Of a stretch of DNA of 64,000 bases, positions 22,768 through 33,259 are shown in pieces; within the stretch, counting starts at the first letter, position 1; each line of letters opens with the position of its first letter. The notes beneath the pieces were generated by a model. It saw only the letters and a list, made by a program, of their open reading frames with translations, searched no databases and had not been told where the DNA came from. The stretch comes from Kitagawia praeruptora. Lineage: Eukaryota; Streptophyta; Magnoliopsida; Apiales; Apiaceae. A program made the position numbers and the translations under genes. The stretch covers positions 140,276,501 to 140,340,500 of the forward strand of contig CM075347.1 of the NCBI GenBank assembly GCA_037693485.1, written 5' to 3'.

Positions 22768-22857
22768 AAATACTTGATAATTTACATGTGAATTTTTTTG
22801 GTGTTAGTCAGTATAAATGCATCTTCTTTATTGAATATATACATACATATTTATATA

Positions 22858-23219
22858 GGCTAGTGATCAAATAGAAACCAAAGTTCAAATAGAAACTAGA
22901 AACCAACACTAAATAAATTATATTTCATCTATTCTAAGGACCCCACCAGGCCGCCGGGGGCACCTTCATAAAAAATGTTATAAATTAACACACCAATATT
23001 CAACAAAAAAAAGGAAAAAAAATTATTGTTCACTGCTGACGATGCACTGCCACGTCAACAGTGAACAATAATTTTTTTTTTGCTGAATAGAGGATAGATT
23101 ATTATACATTTTTTGTATTGGGATACCCCTAATTTGGTTATTAGATTAGCTTGAAATGTTGGATTAGGATTTGATTTCTAATTTCTATTTTAATTTAGTT
23201 TCTATTTGAGCATGACCCT
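22858..23219. mobile_element. TIR MITE, family 1 copy a (GGCTAGTG...)
   Basis: Left end GGCTAGTGATCAAATAGAAA and right end (inward) AGGGTCATGCTCAAATAGAA form an imperfect inverted repeat of about 50 bp. Flanks ATTTATATA and ATCTATATA match at 8 of 9 positions, suggesting a 9 bp target duplication, as in Mutator-like elements. The interior contains a GC-rich core (GGACCCCACCAGGCCGCCGG, then GGGGCACCTTCA) and a degenerate hairpin around 23010-23085. Related to 57354-57703. Confidence 0.75.
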
Positions 23220-23278
23220 ATCTATATATATGTAATGCGTAATTTTACTATGTCGCATTACAAAAAACATATACTTAC

Positions 23279-24170
23279 GGAGAATTTCACACCGTCAAAT
23301 TCAAAATTAGCCGGATCTTCGTCGCATCTCTTTGCAACACTAAACAAGAAAAAAATTTAAAATGAAAACTCCAACTGGGTTAAATGTCAATCCCAAATCA
23401 AGAGACAAAAATTTTAAACAAAGAATGAAAAAGAATCATCAGTGACAGTCTTCAATGCAAGGGGAAAAAAGTCAGAGGTATTCATACTATTTAAAACGAT
23501 TTTGAAGGAGTTTTTCTGCGTGCTTGATGGCCTGGACATTTGGATATCTGCACATGATATTGAAAAATAAAAAAAACATAACGTGCATGTTAAAGCCAAC
23601 GCAAATTGCTTAAAAATATCAATTAGCTTGAAGGAAAAGAAGGCTTACGGTGCAAAGCAGCCAATAACGCTGATTACATCCACTCCAAAAGAAAAAGCAA
23701 CACATTTGTATTCGTATTGAGACAATAACTGAAACACCTCTGGATTACCAGGTCCAAAAATTTGAAATGTGTAGACATGGACGTGGACAACATCAAAGGC
23801 CGTAAGGCTGAAGATGCCATCTCCAAAATCAGCAAAATAACCTGATATTTCTTCGAGTTCACCAGATTCAGATGAGGCTGGAATCTTGTAGAAAGGAAAG
23901 GGATAAATCAAAGTAATGGATTCGCACGGCTCTATTGGTAAAGGAGATCACCAAAAAATCATCAACATCATCCTTATGGAAAAAAGTAGCCACGCCAGAG
24001 AAGGGAAGCGGGTTGTTGGGCATTAGGACATGGGCGGAAACCAGGATCTGTAGGTGATGTTGGGATGGTGGAGATAAACGAAATCGTAATTGTCAAATGA
24101 AATAGAGAGATAACACGCGTTTCCAAAAAGAAGACAAGGGAAGTTGCGATCTTGTCGACATGAAACATTG
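23279..24170 (-). pseudogene. Truncated copy of the five-exon gene at 39.4-41.5 kb
   Basis: Three exons match exons 2-4 of the 39.4 kb gene with identical intron positions: 23279-23339 (61 bp, donor GTAAGT, acceptor TTTAG), 23488-23547 (60 bp) and 23649 to about 24170. The last exon and everything upstream of FHVDKIATSLVFF are missing. A one-base loss near 24040 (after TYRSW) shifts the frame. Similarity to the other copy ends abruptly at about 24165. Exon 3 differs by three residues from its counterpart (HAEKLLQNRFK versus HSEKLLQNRYK). Confidence 0.75.
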
Positions 24171-24507
24171 CTACGGAAACAGAACGCCACAAGATTATAC
24201 TTGAACTTTTTGAAAATATGTCTTGGCAAAGTGAATACTTAGTTCTAACAATGCTTCTACTTATTACTAATGCTCCTCTTCAACTGTTGCTGAATGATGT
24301 GCATTCACACGAAAAGGGAAAATTCATTTCAAATGTACCATATCAAAACAATGTACAAAAGAGGATTACAGGTTGAGTGCTACTGTGCTTTACAAATTGC
24401 CAATGAAAGTATCTATCTGCATTTTTACGCATTTTTTTAAGTTTGTTTTGGACAAATTAGTGGCTTATCGCTAGGGACTTTCGGAGGTTTTAGTAGTTGT
24501 ATTGTAC
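24171..24507. other. Host spacer left of Copia insertion
   Basis: No gene recognised. Before the Copia insertion it was contiguous with 34976 onward. Confidence 0.5.
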
Positions 24508-24512
24508 CTAGC

Positions 24513-24620
24513 TATTAGAAATAGACAAGAGACACAATGTAAATGCTTGATGTATTATTGAATGGAAAACTTACAAATTGAAGAGATGCTGAAAACGGAC
24601 TACATACTACAATATTTAAA
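24513..24620 (-). repeat. Copia (24.5 kb) left LTR, first piece
   Basis: Starts TATTAGAAATAG after the CTAGC target duplication and is cut at TTTAAA by the CACTA element. It continues at 30368. Confidence 0.95.
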
Positions 24621-27014
24621 CACTACACCATAAAAGGCCTACGGCAACACCGAAAAAGTGTTGCCATAGGCCCGAAATATGTTGCTGTAGGCCCAAAAAA
24701 CCCCTAAGGCAACATTTTGTTGGTGTTGCTATTTTTGCCGTTGCCTTTGGGGTCAAAGGCAACATTCTAATTCTCTATGGCAACATCAGCTTTTTGTTGG
24801 CGTAGACTAGCTATGACAACAATATTATCAGTTTTTAGCAACATGATATTATGTTGCCTTTGGGTTAAACATTTTGTAAAAAAGTGGGCCCCACCACTGG
24901 GTCCACTATTTGGGGCCACTGTGGGGCCCACAAGGAGGGTCCACGTTTATGCCAACACAAATGTTTATCTACTGCAACATTTTTTTAATATTAATTGTCC
25001 TTTTTATCAACACTTTATAGAATCAATGGCAACACTTAATTTACTGTTTACGACAAAAAATACACAATTTGAATATATGCATTTCCAAAATAACATTGTT
25101 CAAATACACAGTAGTTCATTGTATGGGACAAGTACTTCCCAAACATAGACATCTATTACACAATATAAAAATCAACAGCCCTTCCATAAACCTCTATCAG
25201 CAAAAGCTACTACCACATGAACCACCCCATTCATCTGCCAAAATGTTATCAGGATTCCTAAGCAATATCAGCAAATTATACCTGCAAATTTTTAAAACAG
25301 AAAAATGTGAAGTACATCTGAGAGTAATGGTGCACCAAGAAACAAGATGAAAATTATGCACTACTATAAGTTATTAAGTTGTAAGGGTATAACTTTAGAA
25401 CATGTTGGTTGGCAGTAGCTAAACACTTTGTCTGGAAAATGGAAACGTTTTAACCATTCAAATAACACTATAAAGTTATGTGAGCAATAAAAGTAAAACA
25501 CTAGAGTTTGGTCAAAGAGACCAGATGTAGTCCAATTGTCCAATTGATTGTAACCAAAGTTTGGGCTTTTCTAAAGCTTACAAGTGAACTACCATACCCT
25601 CTAGCTGTATTAGACCTAAGCTACAAATAAAATTTAATATCAGAACGATTAATAGCACATCAAGAACTACTTCCTTCTTAATAATCACAATTTAGTATCA
25701 TACTACTTTATAAACACAATTTGGTATCATACCACTTCATAAACACAATTTAGTATGAATAATCAACTTGATATAAATTTAAGACATGCATACATTAATG
25801 TCAACCTCAGATACATTAATGCATGCATACATTAATTATGTATAAACACATATTTTTAGTTGCCAAAATTATTATTGTTACAAAGTGAAAAAAAAGGTAT
25901 AAATCAAAGTATTCCATTCAATCCACATCATATTTAGTGAAATAGAAGGGCAAAAAGAAAACCCACAAAAAGTATCTAAACTGCAGATGGATGGGTAAAA
26001 ACTTACAATTTACACAGAGATACTAAGTGGAGCTTTTATAATCTAAAAAAACATGTAAGAAAAAAAAACCAATACAAATGGAAGACAACATTAGTGAACT
26101 TCTACACATTCTGTCAAGTACTATAGTGGCAATTATGCAGGAATAACTCACCTTATTTTGATTTCTTGTACATTTTTATCCGAGTTGGAGTATACTGGCA
26201 TACTTCATTATCAAATCTCCTAAATGTAGCTTAAAAAAACTAATTATAATGTTTAAAAACATAAATCAGACAATTTTAACGAAACATGCGATTGGTACTC
26301 TACTTCCGTATCTGTTCAATATTATTTTGAGCCTTCACTTTATTAAAAAATTTCCCCTCGGTTTTTATTATGAAATTAGCTTTTCAGAACATAATTATCA
26401 CTGCTTGAAGTACTAAGATTTAAAAAAAAAAGTTATGTACACCTTTTTGCCAAATAGTGCCGCATCATATAGCCTCTCTGTACAGAGATTATATACTTTA
26501 TACTTTCCCTGCATAAGAGTGGCCGTTAAAGATTGATGATCAGATAGGTGACAAACATACTGATTAAAAAACAATTGACAATATCAAAGATTTCTAAAAC
26601 CTGATCAGCTAGAAAAAACACCCACGTCCTACATCAGTTAGACTTAAAGCCCCAGCACAGGACTACAGGATGCAAGTCATATAAAAAGTATCGTGGGCAC
26701 TACCTCAACAGACCATCTTAAGGGGTTCACCAGGTTGCAGTTTTATATCCAAGATTACGGAGTGAGTTACCTTGTGATGAGTTACCTTGTGGAAATAACA
26801 CGATTGAACTTGACAGACTTATCCCGGTATGTAACTTGACCAAATACTAACCTCAACAAAGCCGAAGAAGCCAGAACTCATGTCACCAGCAGGAAAACCC
26901 ATTGCAATTATATTATCAGTTATAAGTCAAATCCAAATCAAATTCTCCCTCCTAAATCATGAATAGATTAATGTTACACAGATAACCGACAGAATTATTA
27001 CTAGAGCGAAACAT

Positions 27015-28305
27015 TGTTGAGTATTGAACACAAAGAAAGAATACAGAGGGGGGGTGAATGGATTCTTGAACTTTTCGTGCCTTGAGTCTGTGTAGCAAAC
27101 AAGTATTGTGTGTGCAGAGATGTATATACGGATAAAGAACAACACACAACACAATATCACTTTAATCTAATGTATTATTAGATAAAGGTTGCTACAATCT
27201 GTGAATACAAATGATAGTATTCTCAGCTTCATTTTTCTCAGAGAGATATAGCTTACAGTGTATGAAAAACTTGACTCGCACAAAGTTACTAAGTTATGAA
27301 GTGAGGCTGTGTCCTTCTAGAACATGGATACAGCCTACTTACTGCAAATAAGGTAGCTAAACAAATTACTTTCTAGTCTGTCTATCCTTTTTGAGTAAGT
27401 GTCCAAACGGTTACAGATTTGACTTTGCAAAGCCTGTTTAGATCCACTTCTTTAGCTCCTTGTCTCTTCTATATCTCTCCAAGCTTCCTTGTAGGCTTTC
27501 CAGAGCACGTTACAGATTGTGGTCCATAAAGTGCATTGGCTTGTTGCAGGTTTCTGACTTGTACAATTCCTTCAGTATTTTTGTCTCCAAGAATGTATTC
27601 GAGAAGTGACTAAGTAAGTGATTCGAGAACTAGAATTGACTTGATCGATAACTCTGAGTTCTCGAACACTGTTATATTGACATATCGAACCACTTCTCGA
27701 ATAGCTCTTTCCCTTCAGGATTCCTTGATTTGTCGAATAGAACATTTGACTTATCGAATCCTCGAGATATCAAATAGCTTTCTGAGTCCTTGAGATATCG
27801 AATGGAACTTTGACTTGTTGACTCTTTGAGAACTCGAATACCATCTTGACTTGTTGACTTCTTGAGTTCTCGAATAGAGTAGTAGACATATCGAATCCCT
27901 GAGATATCGAATGAGATATCGAACAGTGTATTCAGAGATATCGAATAGTGTCTTGAGATATCGAATCCCTGACTTCTCGAATGCTGGACTTCTCGAATAG
28001 ACAAATATACTTCTCGAATTGGTACTTAGGCAAATTCTTCATTTCTTCAAATCCCAACTGTGATTTATTTGACAGTCTTTAACTCCTTGCTTGAGGCATG
28101 AACCTTGGAACTTCTTTCAAGCATTATTCTAGACTCTATAAGTACAATTACACAACTAGGATTTGATGCCTACTACAAGTACAATACAACCAGAAACTCT
28201 ACAACTAGAGGTTCCCTCAGTTAAGAGGTCATGTAAGTAATGCAAAGCATTACAAACAATTAGGCTTGTTATTAGATGTGTACAGGTATGCCTCTGTAAC
28301 TAACA
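27015..28305. mobile_element. Solo LTR inside the CACTA element
   Basis: TGTTGAGTATTG at the left and GTAACTAACA at the right, flanked by a perfect 5 bp duplication AACAT (27010-27014 and 28306-28310). Length 1291 bp. Internal words such as GAGGGGGGGTGAATG near the left end are common in plant Copia LTRs. The region 27600-28020 is an irregular array of GAGATATCGAAT and GACTTGTTGACT variants. No internal region or second LTR, so it is the product of LTR-LTR recombination. Confidence 0.8.
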
Positions 28306-28711
28306 AACATGTTCAAATCCATGGAAAATGAAAAAAAAGAAGAAAATACAAAAAGGAACGAGATTCAAGCATTCAAATAAATGAGAATATAAGGACGAAT
28401 TTCTTCAAACTTTTATCAAGGAAAAATTGCAGCAAAGTCTCCAACATACATAAATTTACCTAATCTCTGTGATATCAAACAGCAATCCCTTATTTGGTTT
28501 ATCCAGGAAAATTAATTAATTAAGAGTACTTATATGAAATTGAGTCATTTTATACATCTAGTTGTCAGATAACAGTCATTCGACAATCGGGAGTGAAAAT
28601 ATAAGAGTAGGAGCTCTAGCTGTGATTAACATGTCAAAAAGATATAACACAATAGCAAAATGGCAAGCAATTAACAGCTTCCAAGCAGCAGCTGAAGTGA
28701 TACAAAATTAC

Positions 28712-28984
28712 CTGGTATCTTCGCTTGTTTTGAGAGACAATTTGGCGTGCCTTAAGCTGAAATACCTTCACTGCAAACAAAGATGAATCAACTAAACCTT
28801 TTGTGGGAGAACCAAAAACACTTGGTTGTGGAGGGATCGATGTACTTCTCGCAATTTTATTGAGGTCAGAATTTTTTTCTTCCAAGCTCACATCTGACTT
28901 TGCTTCATTTTCAGTTTCTGAGTCCGCCTTTCCTGGCCTCTTTGAACTGGGGGAAGCATAGACTCCTCGTCCAAGATGATATGC
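28712..28984 (-). CDS. Exon-like segment carried by the CACTA element
   Basis: A 91-codon open stretch bounded by a good acceptor (TTGTCAG, 28985-28991) and a good donor (CAG then GTAATT, 28711 downward), phase 0 at both ends. The protein part starts AYHLGRGVYASPSSKRPGKA, is Ser/Lys/Glu-rich in the middle and ends LFAVKVFQLKARQIVSQNKR. Upstream on the same strand (29050-29560) lies sequence without a coding frame that includes an AAACCCTAG-type stretch, as in a plant 5' UTR. I do not recognise the gene. It may be a captured host gene fragment or an exon of the element's own second gene. Confidence 0.45.
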
Positions 28985-29502
28985 CTGACAAGTCAATTTA
29001 ACATATATATAACACTTGATACATCCACACAAAGCATTACATGTGCATATATCTTAAAAAAATTAAAATACATCTACATATACAAAATACTTGTACATAC
29101 ACACAACACAATATAATGAAACAAAAAAAGGGTAATACCTAAAACTCGAAGCCATAACAAATCGAATTGAATTTCGATTCAAAAGACCTCAAATTGAAGC
29201 GCTAATCCAAATCGAAGAAACAACCACACCTAAGTTGAGAGAATCCAAATCAGCCCTGAAAGAAACAAGGAGAACCCAAATAAATCAAAGAGAAATTAAT
29301 CAATTTGAGTTTATAGACTAAAACCAAATTAATTAAACCCAAATCAAAAAAACCCTAGTTCCAAAAGATGGTCCAATTTGATAGCAATCGATAGAAGAAG
29401 CCTTAAATACAAGAAACCCTACTTCAAAAAAGGCCCAATTCGTTGTGTTTTGAGAACGTGTGAGATAGAGAGCTTGCAGGAGAGAGAGCTATATTGAGAT
29501 AT

Positions 29503-29512
29503 GAGAGAGAGG

Positions 29513-29544
<32 letters not shown>
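29503..29544. repeat. (GA)n microsatellite
   Basis: Nearly pure GAGA run with a GGGAGGGAGA interruption. The open frame across it is an artefact of the repeat. Confidence 0.9.
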
Positions 29545-30367
29545 CGAGGTGAGTGTCTGTGAATGTGATAAGGTTTTTTGAACAAAATTGATAAAAGGAA
29601 AAATGGGAAAGGGCGGTCTTTTTGCCGCTGTCCAAAATTTGCATCTCTGTGCTTTCGTACCAGAGGTCCAGAGACAATATATTCATCGTATAAAATATTT
29701 TTATAAAAAAATATTCATTTTAAAATTATTACATAATACTTTATTTTGATGATAGAAATTCATCAATATATTTTAATTTATTTACCAATTATTTTAATAT
29801 TTAATTAATTTTAATTTATTTACCAATAATCGGTTCATTTTAATTCATTTAATTTTTCATTTTTTTATTTGGAAAAACAATTTATTTTTCATTAAATATT
29901 CAATTCTTTTTACATAATTTGAAATAATATATTCAAATATATTTAATCATATACGAAAATATTTTATTTTAATGATATATTAAAATATATTTAAAAAAAT
30001 TATTCATCTTAAAATGTTTTAACATTTTTAATGAAATATTCAATTCTAGTGGAATATTAAATCTTGATTTTTATAAAATTTTTTGATTATTTTTATCCAA
30101 ATAAATTAATTTTCATGTGAAAAAAGGTTAAACTTTTTTTTTTATTAAAAAATGTAAAATTTTATTCATTACAAAATTATGGCAACACAATTTGATACCT
30201 ACGGCAACATGCAAACACTTTTATTCTATGGCAACATATTTTTGCTACCTAAGGCAACATAAAAATGATAATGTTGTATTAGCCAAAAACATGCATGGCA
30301 AAGACAACATATCCAAAGGCAACATAGGCTCTAGATGTGGTCATAGGCCTTTTATGGTGTAGTGAAA

Positions 30368-30519
30368 CTATTATGTGATAACAGGAGATCAAGACAATAT
30401 CCTTGATTCCTAATTTCACTCAACTACTTTCCAAACCAAGTTGATCTTCCAAGATCTTATTCAAACAGGAAATAAACACACAAATCAATTACGTTTAGAT
30501 TAAATCAATTAATCCAACA
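30368..30519 (-). repeat. Copia (24.5 kb) left LTR, second piece
   Basis: Continues the LTR after the CACTA insertion (CTATTATGTGATAAC...) and ends TAATCCAACA. Immediately right of it, ATTCCCCTTTAATCT reads as AGATTAAAGGGGAAT on the minus strand, the polypurine tract. Confidence 0.95.
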
Positions 30520-30533
30520 TATTCCCCTTTAAT

Positions 30534-32768
30534 CTAAACGTGATTAAGATTCTTGACACCCAGTAGTTGGCGCATCTTTTCAAACTTGACAATAGACATG
30601 GGTTTAGTTAGAACATCTGCCCGCTGTTGATCAGTGCTTACATGCTTGATGATGATCAGCCCCTTCTCCACATAGTCTCGAATGAAATGGTAACGCACAT
30701 CTATGTGCTTACTATGACCATGAAACACTGGGTTTCTTGCTAGGTCAATAGCAGACTTATTGTCAATATAAACCACGACTGGTCCAGCTTGAACATCTAA
30801 AATCTGACTGAGAAGCCTGTGTAACCATATCCCTTGACAAGCAGTGGCTGTAGCTGCCATAAACTCAGCCTCGCAACTTGATAATGCTACACATCTCTGC
30901 TTCTGAGAAATCCAAGTAATCAAGGACTCATCTAAGTAGAAAGCCATTCCTCCTGTACTTTTCATGTCCACTACATCGCCTCCTAGATCACTATCAGAGA
31001 AACCTGACAACATGTAGTCTCCTCGACCTTTTGTATAAACTAAACCATAGTTTAAAGTTCCTTGTACATACCTCAGTATCCTTTTAACAGCTCCTTGATG
31101 AAGTACAGTAGGCCTCTCCATGAATCGACTCACCACCCCAACTGCAAATGTTATATCTGGACGAGTGTGCACCAAATACCTTAATCCCCCTACTGTACTC
31201 TTATATTCAGTAGCATTAACCGGTTTTCCACCCTCGTCTTTATGCAACTGTAATTTAGGCTCCATTGGAAACTTCACTGCATTGCAATCAGACATGCCAG
31301 CCTTCTCAAGAACTTTCTTGGCATATGCCACCTGTTTGAGTTCAATAAAACCTTTTCCCTGCTCGACTTCTATGCCAAGGTAATAACTTAGCTTACCCGG
31401 ATCAGACATCTCGAACTCTTGACTTATTTGTCTCTTGAATTTAACAATGTTACTTACACTGGTGCCTATAACAATCAAATCATCAACATATACACCAATA
31501 ATTAGTGACTCACTACCTTCCCGTTTGGTGTATACAGCATGCTCCAAGGGACACTTCTTGAAACCAAGTTTCTCAAGACATTTGTTTGTGTACCAAGCTC
31601 GTGGAGCTTGACGGAGTCCATACAATGCTTTATATAACTTGTAGACTTTTCTTTCCTGTCCTTCCTTCACATAACCTTCGGGTTGATTGACGTACACTTC
31701 CTCATATAATCTGCCATTTAGAAAGGCTGATTTTACATCCAAGTGATGTACCTCCCACTCGTTCTTGTCTTCAATAGCTAGTAATAATCGTACTGTTTCC
31801 AGTCTTGTTACAGGGGCGAAAACCTCTTCAAAATCAATACCAAACTTTTGCACATAACCCTTCGCCACTAATCGTGCCTTGTGCTTCACCACTTCACCAT
31901 TTGTGTCTCTTTTCACCTTATACACCCACTTCAAGTCTATAGCTCGATGACCTGAAGGTAAATCTGTTAGTTTCCATGTTTCATTTCGTTCTATTGCCTC
32001 AATTTCACAATCCATGGCTTTCTTCCAATGTTCTTCCTTTATTGCCTGGTTGTAGCAAACAGGTTCATCAACGCCAGCTAGTAGCAACTCGTCGGCTAAC
32101 TCATTAGCTAACTCCACCTCTTCAGTTTCATTATATATATCACTAAGTAGTCTGAAATGTCGTGGGGGCTCGCTCCCATCATACGTCTCATTTAAATCAA
32201 GGTGTGACTGAACTGAATTGGAACTTGAGGTTGATGACACTGATGGTGAAGTTGGTGACACTGATGGTGGTGTAAACGTACCACCACCTCCATCTTGCTC
32301 TTCTTCATCTTGAGGCTCTTCATCCTCATTGCCTGTGACAACAAAAGTTGATGATGACAGAGTAGCAGTTGCCTCAATTCCGTTCCAATTCCAGCTCTTT
32401 GCTTCCTCAAAAACCACATCTCTACTGACATGAATGGTTTTTGTATCAGGATCATATACACGGTATGCTTTAGTTCCAGCCTCCCTTCCAAGATGCACAA
32501 CACATTTGCTTCTGTTGTCTAGTTTCTTCGTATGCACACTAGGAACCTTCATATAACGGATGCATCCAAAGACCCTTAGATAATCGACTTGAGGTTTCTG
32601 CGATGTCCAGGCTTCATATGGTGTTGCTCCTTGCAATGCTTTTGTAGGCACTCGATTCAAGAGATACACAACATGTCTAATGGCTTCCCCCCACATGTAT
32701 GATGGCATACTTCTCTCATTTAACAGGCTCCTTCCCATAGCTACCACAGTGTAATTTCGACGCTCCAC
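30534..32768 (-). CDS. Copia Pol: integrase C-terminus, reverse transcriptase, RNase H
   Basis: Open frame of 744 codons entered through a frameshift near 32870; its first codon is GTG, not a true start. It begins in the integrase core after the catalytic Glu region (ERRNYTVVAMGRSLL), then GEAIRHVVYLLNRVPTKAL. RT motifs follow: WKKAMDCEIEAIERNETW, DLKWVYKVKRDTNGEVVKHK, VHHLDVKSAFLNG, LYGLRQAPRAWY and the catalytic VYVDDLIVIG. RNase H follows: DSDLGGD, LSSCEAEFMAATATAC and IDNKSAIDLARN. It ends ...KNLNHV close to the polypurine tract. This part alone is intact and would be the C-terminal product of the polyprotein. Confidence 0.9.
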   Translation of the reverse strand: MERRNYTVVAMGRSLLNERSMPSYMWGEAIRHVVYLLNRVPTKALQGATPYEAWTSQKPQVDYLRVFGCIRYMKVPSVHTKKLDNRSKCVVHLGREAGTKAYRVYDPDTKTIHVSRDVVFEEAKSWNWNGIEATATLSSSTFVVTGNEDEEPQDEEEQDGGGGTFTPPSVSPTSPSVSSTSSSNSVQSHLDLNETYDGSEPPRHFRLLSDIYNETEEVELANELADELLLAGVDEPVCYNQAIKEEHWKKAMDCEIEAIERNETWKLTDLPSGHRAIDLKWVYKVKRDTNGEVVKHKARLVAKGYVQKFGIDFEEVFAPVTRLETVRLLLAIEDKNEWEVHHLDVKSAFLNGRLYEEVYVNQPEGYVKEGQERKVYKLYKALYGLRQAPRAWYTNKCLEKLGFKKCPLEHAVYTKREGSESLIIGVYVDDLIVIGTSVSNIVKFKRQISQEFEMSDPGKLSYYLGIEVEQGKGFIELKQVAYAKKVLEKAGMSDCNAVKFPMEPKLQLHKDEGGKPVNATEYKSTVGGLRYLVHTRPDITFAVGVVSRFMERPTVLHQGAVKRILRYVQGTLNYGLVYTKGRGDYMLSGFSDSDLGGDVVDMKSTGGMAFYLDESLITWISQKQRCVALSSCEAEFMAATATACQGIWLHRLLSQILDVQAGPVVVYIDNKSAIDLARNPVFHGHSKHIDVRYHFIRDYVEKGLIIIKHVSTDQQRADVLTKPMSIVKFEKMRQLLGVKNLNHV

Positions 32769-33259
32769 AACACCATTCTGCTGTGGAGAATATGGTGCTG
32801 TGTAGTGTCTAATAATTCCATTGCTTTCACAGAACTTAGTAAATTCATTCGAACAGAATATTCGCCCCTATCTGTCCGTAAAACTTGTATTTGATTGCTT
32901 GATTCCTTCTCTACCAGTGCCTTAAACTTCTTGAAGTGACTAAGAGCTTCATCTTTGGTCTTGAGCATATATACCCACATAGCACGGCTGAAGTCATCCA
33001 CCAAGAGCAGAAAATACCTATTTCCAGAGAGAGTTGATGGTGAGATCGAGCCACATATATCCCCGTGTATCAGTTCCAACCGTTTCTTGGCAGTGAATTC
33101 TGTTTGAGATGGAAATGGACATCTGGTTTGTTTTGCCATTAAACATCCCTTGCATACATCCTTGGGATGAGTAAAATCGGGCAAACCACGTGCCATCCTA
33201 TTTCTGGACATAAGAAGCATAGATTGAAAATTTACATGTCCTAGCCGTGAATGCCACAG
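32741..33259 (-). pseudogene. Copia integrase, N-terminal and core part
   Basis: Follows the gag-protease frame in phase after an in-frame TAG (33260-33262). HHCC zinc finger: LWHSRLGHVNF then CKGCLMAKQTRCPF. The catalytic core begins with HGDICGSI and LVDDFSRAMWVYML, carrying the first two acidic residues of the DDE triad. A frameshift after LRTDRGEYS (about 32870) moves the remainder, with the third catalytic residue, into the frame of 30534-32768. Confidence 0.85.

Larger units (their letters stand above)
24621..30364. mobile_element. CACTA (EnSpm-type) element inserted in the Copia LTR
   Basis: Termini CACTACACCATAAAAGGCC at the left and the exact inverse GGCCTTTTATGGTGTAGTG at the right. 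A 3 bp duplication AAA lies at 24618-24620 and 30365-30367, and the intact right LTR shows a single AAA at that point. Subterminal regions (24640-25040 and 30175-30345) are filled with GGCAACA/TGTTGCC words in both orientations, the usual transposase-binding arrangement of CACTA elements. No transposase frame is visible. The interior holds a solo LTR and at least one exon-like stretch. Length 5744 bp. Confidence 0.95.

Noticed and set aside
27672..28004. 110-residue frame with repeated SIR/FDIS words
   Set aside because: Simple translation of the GATATCGAA array in the solo LTR.
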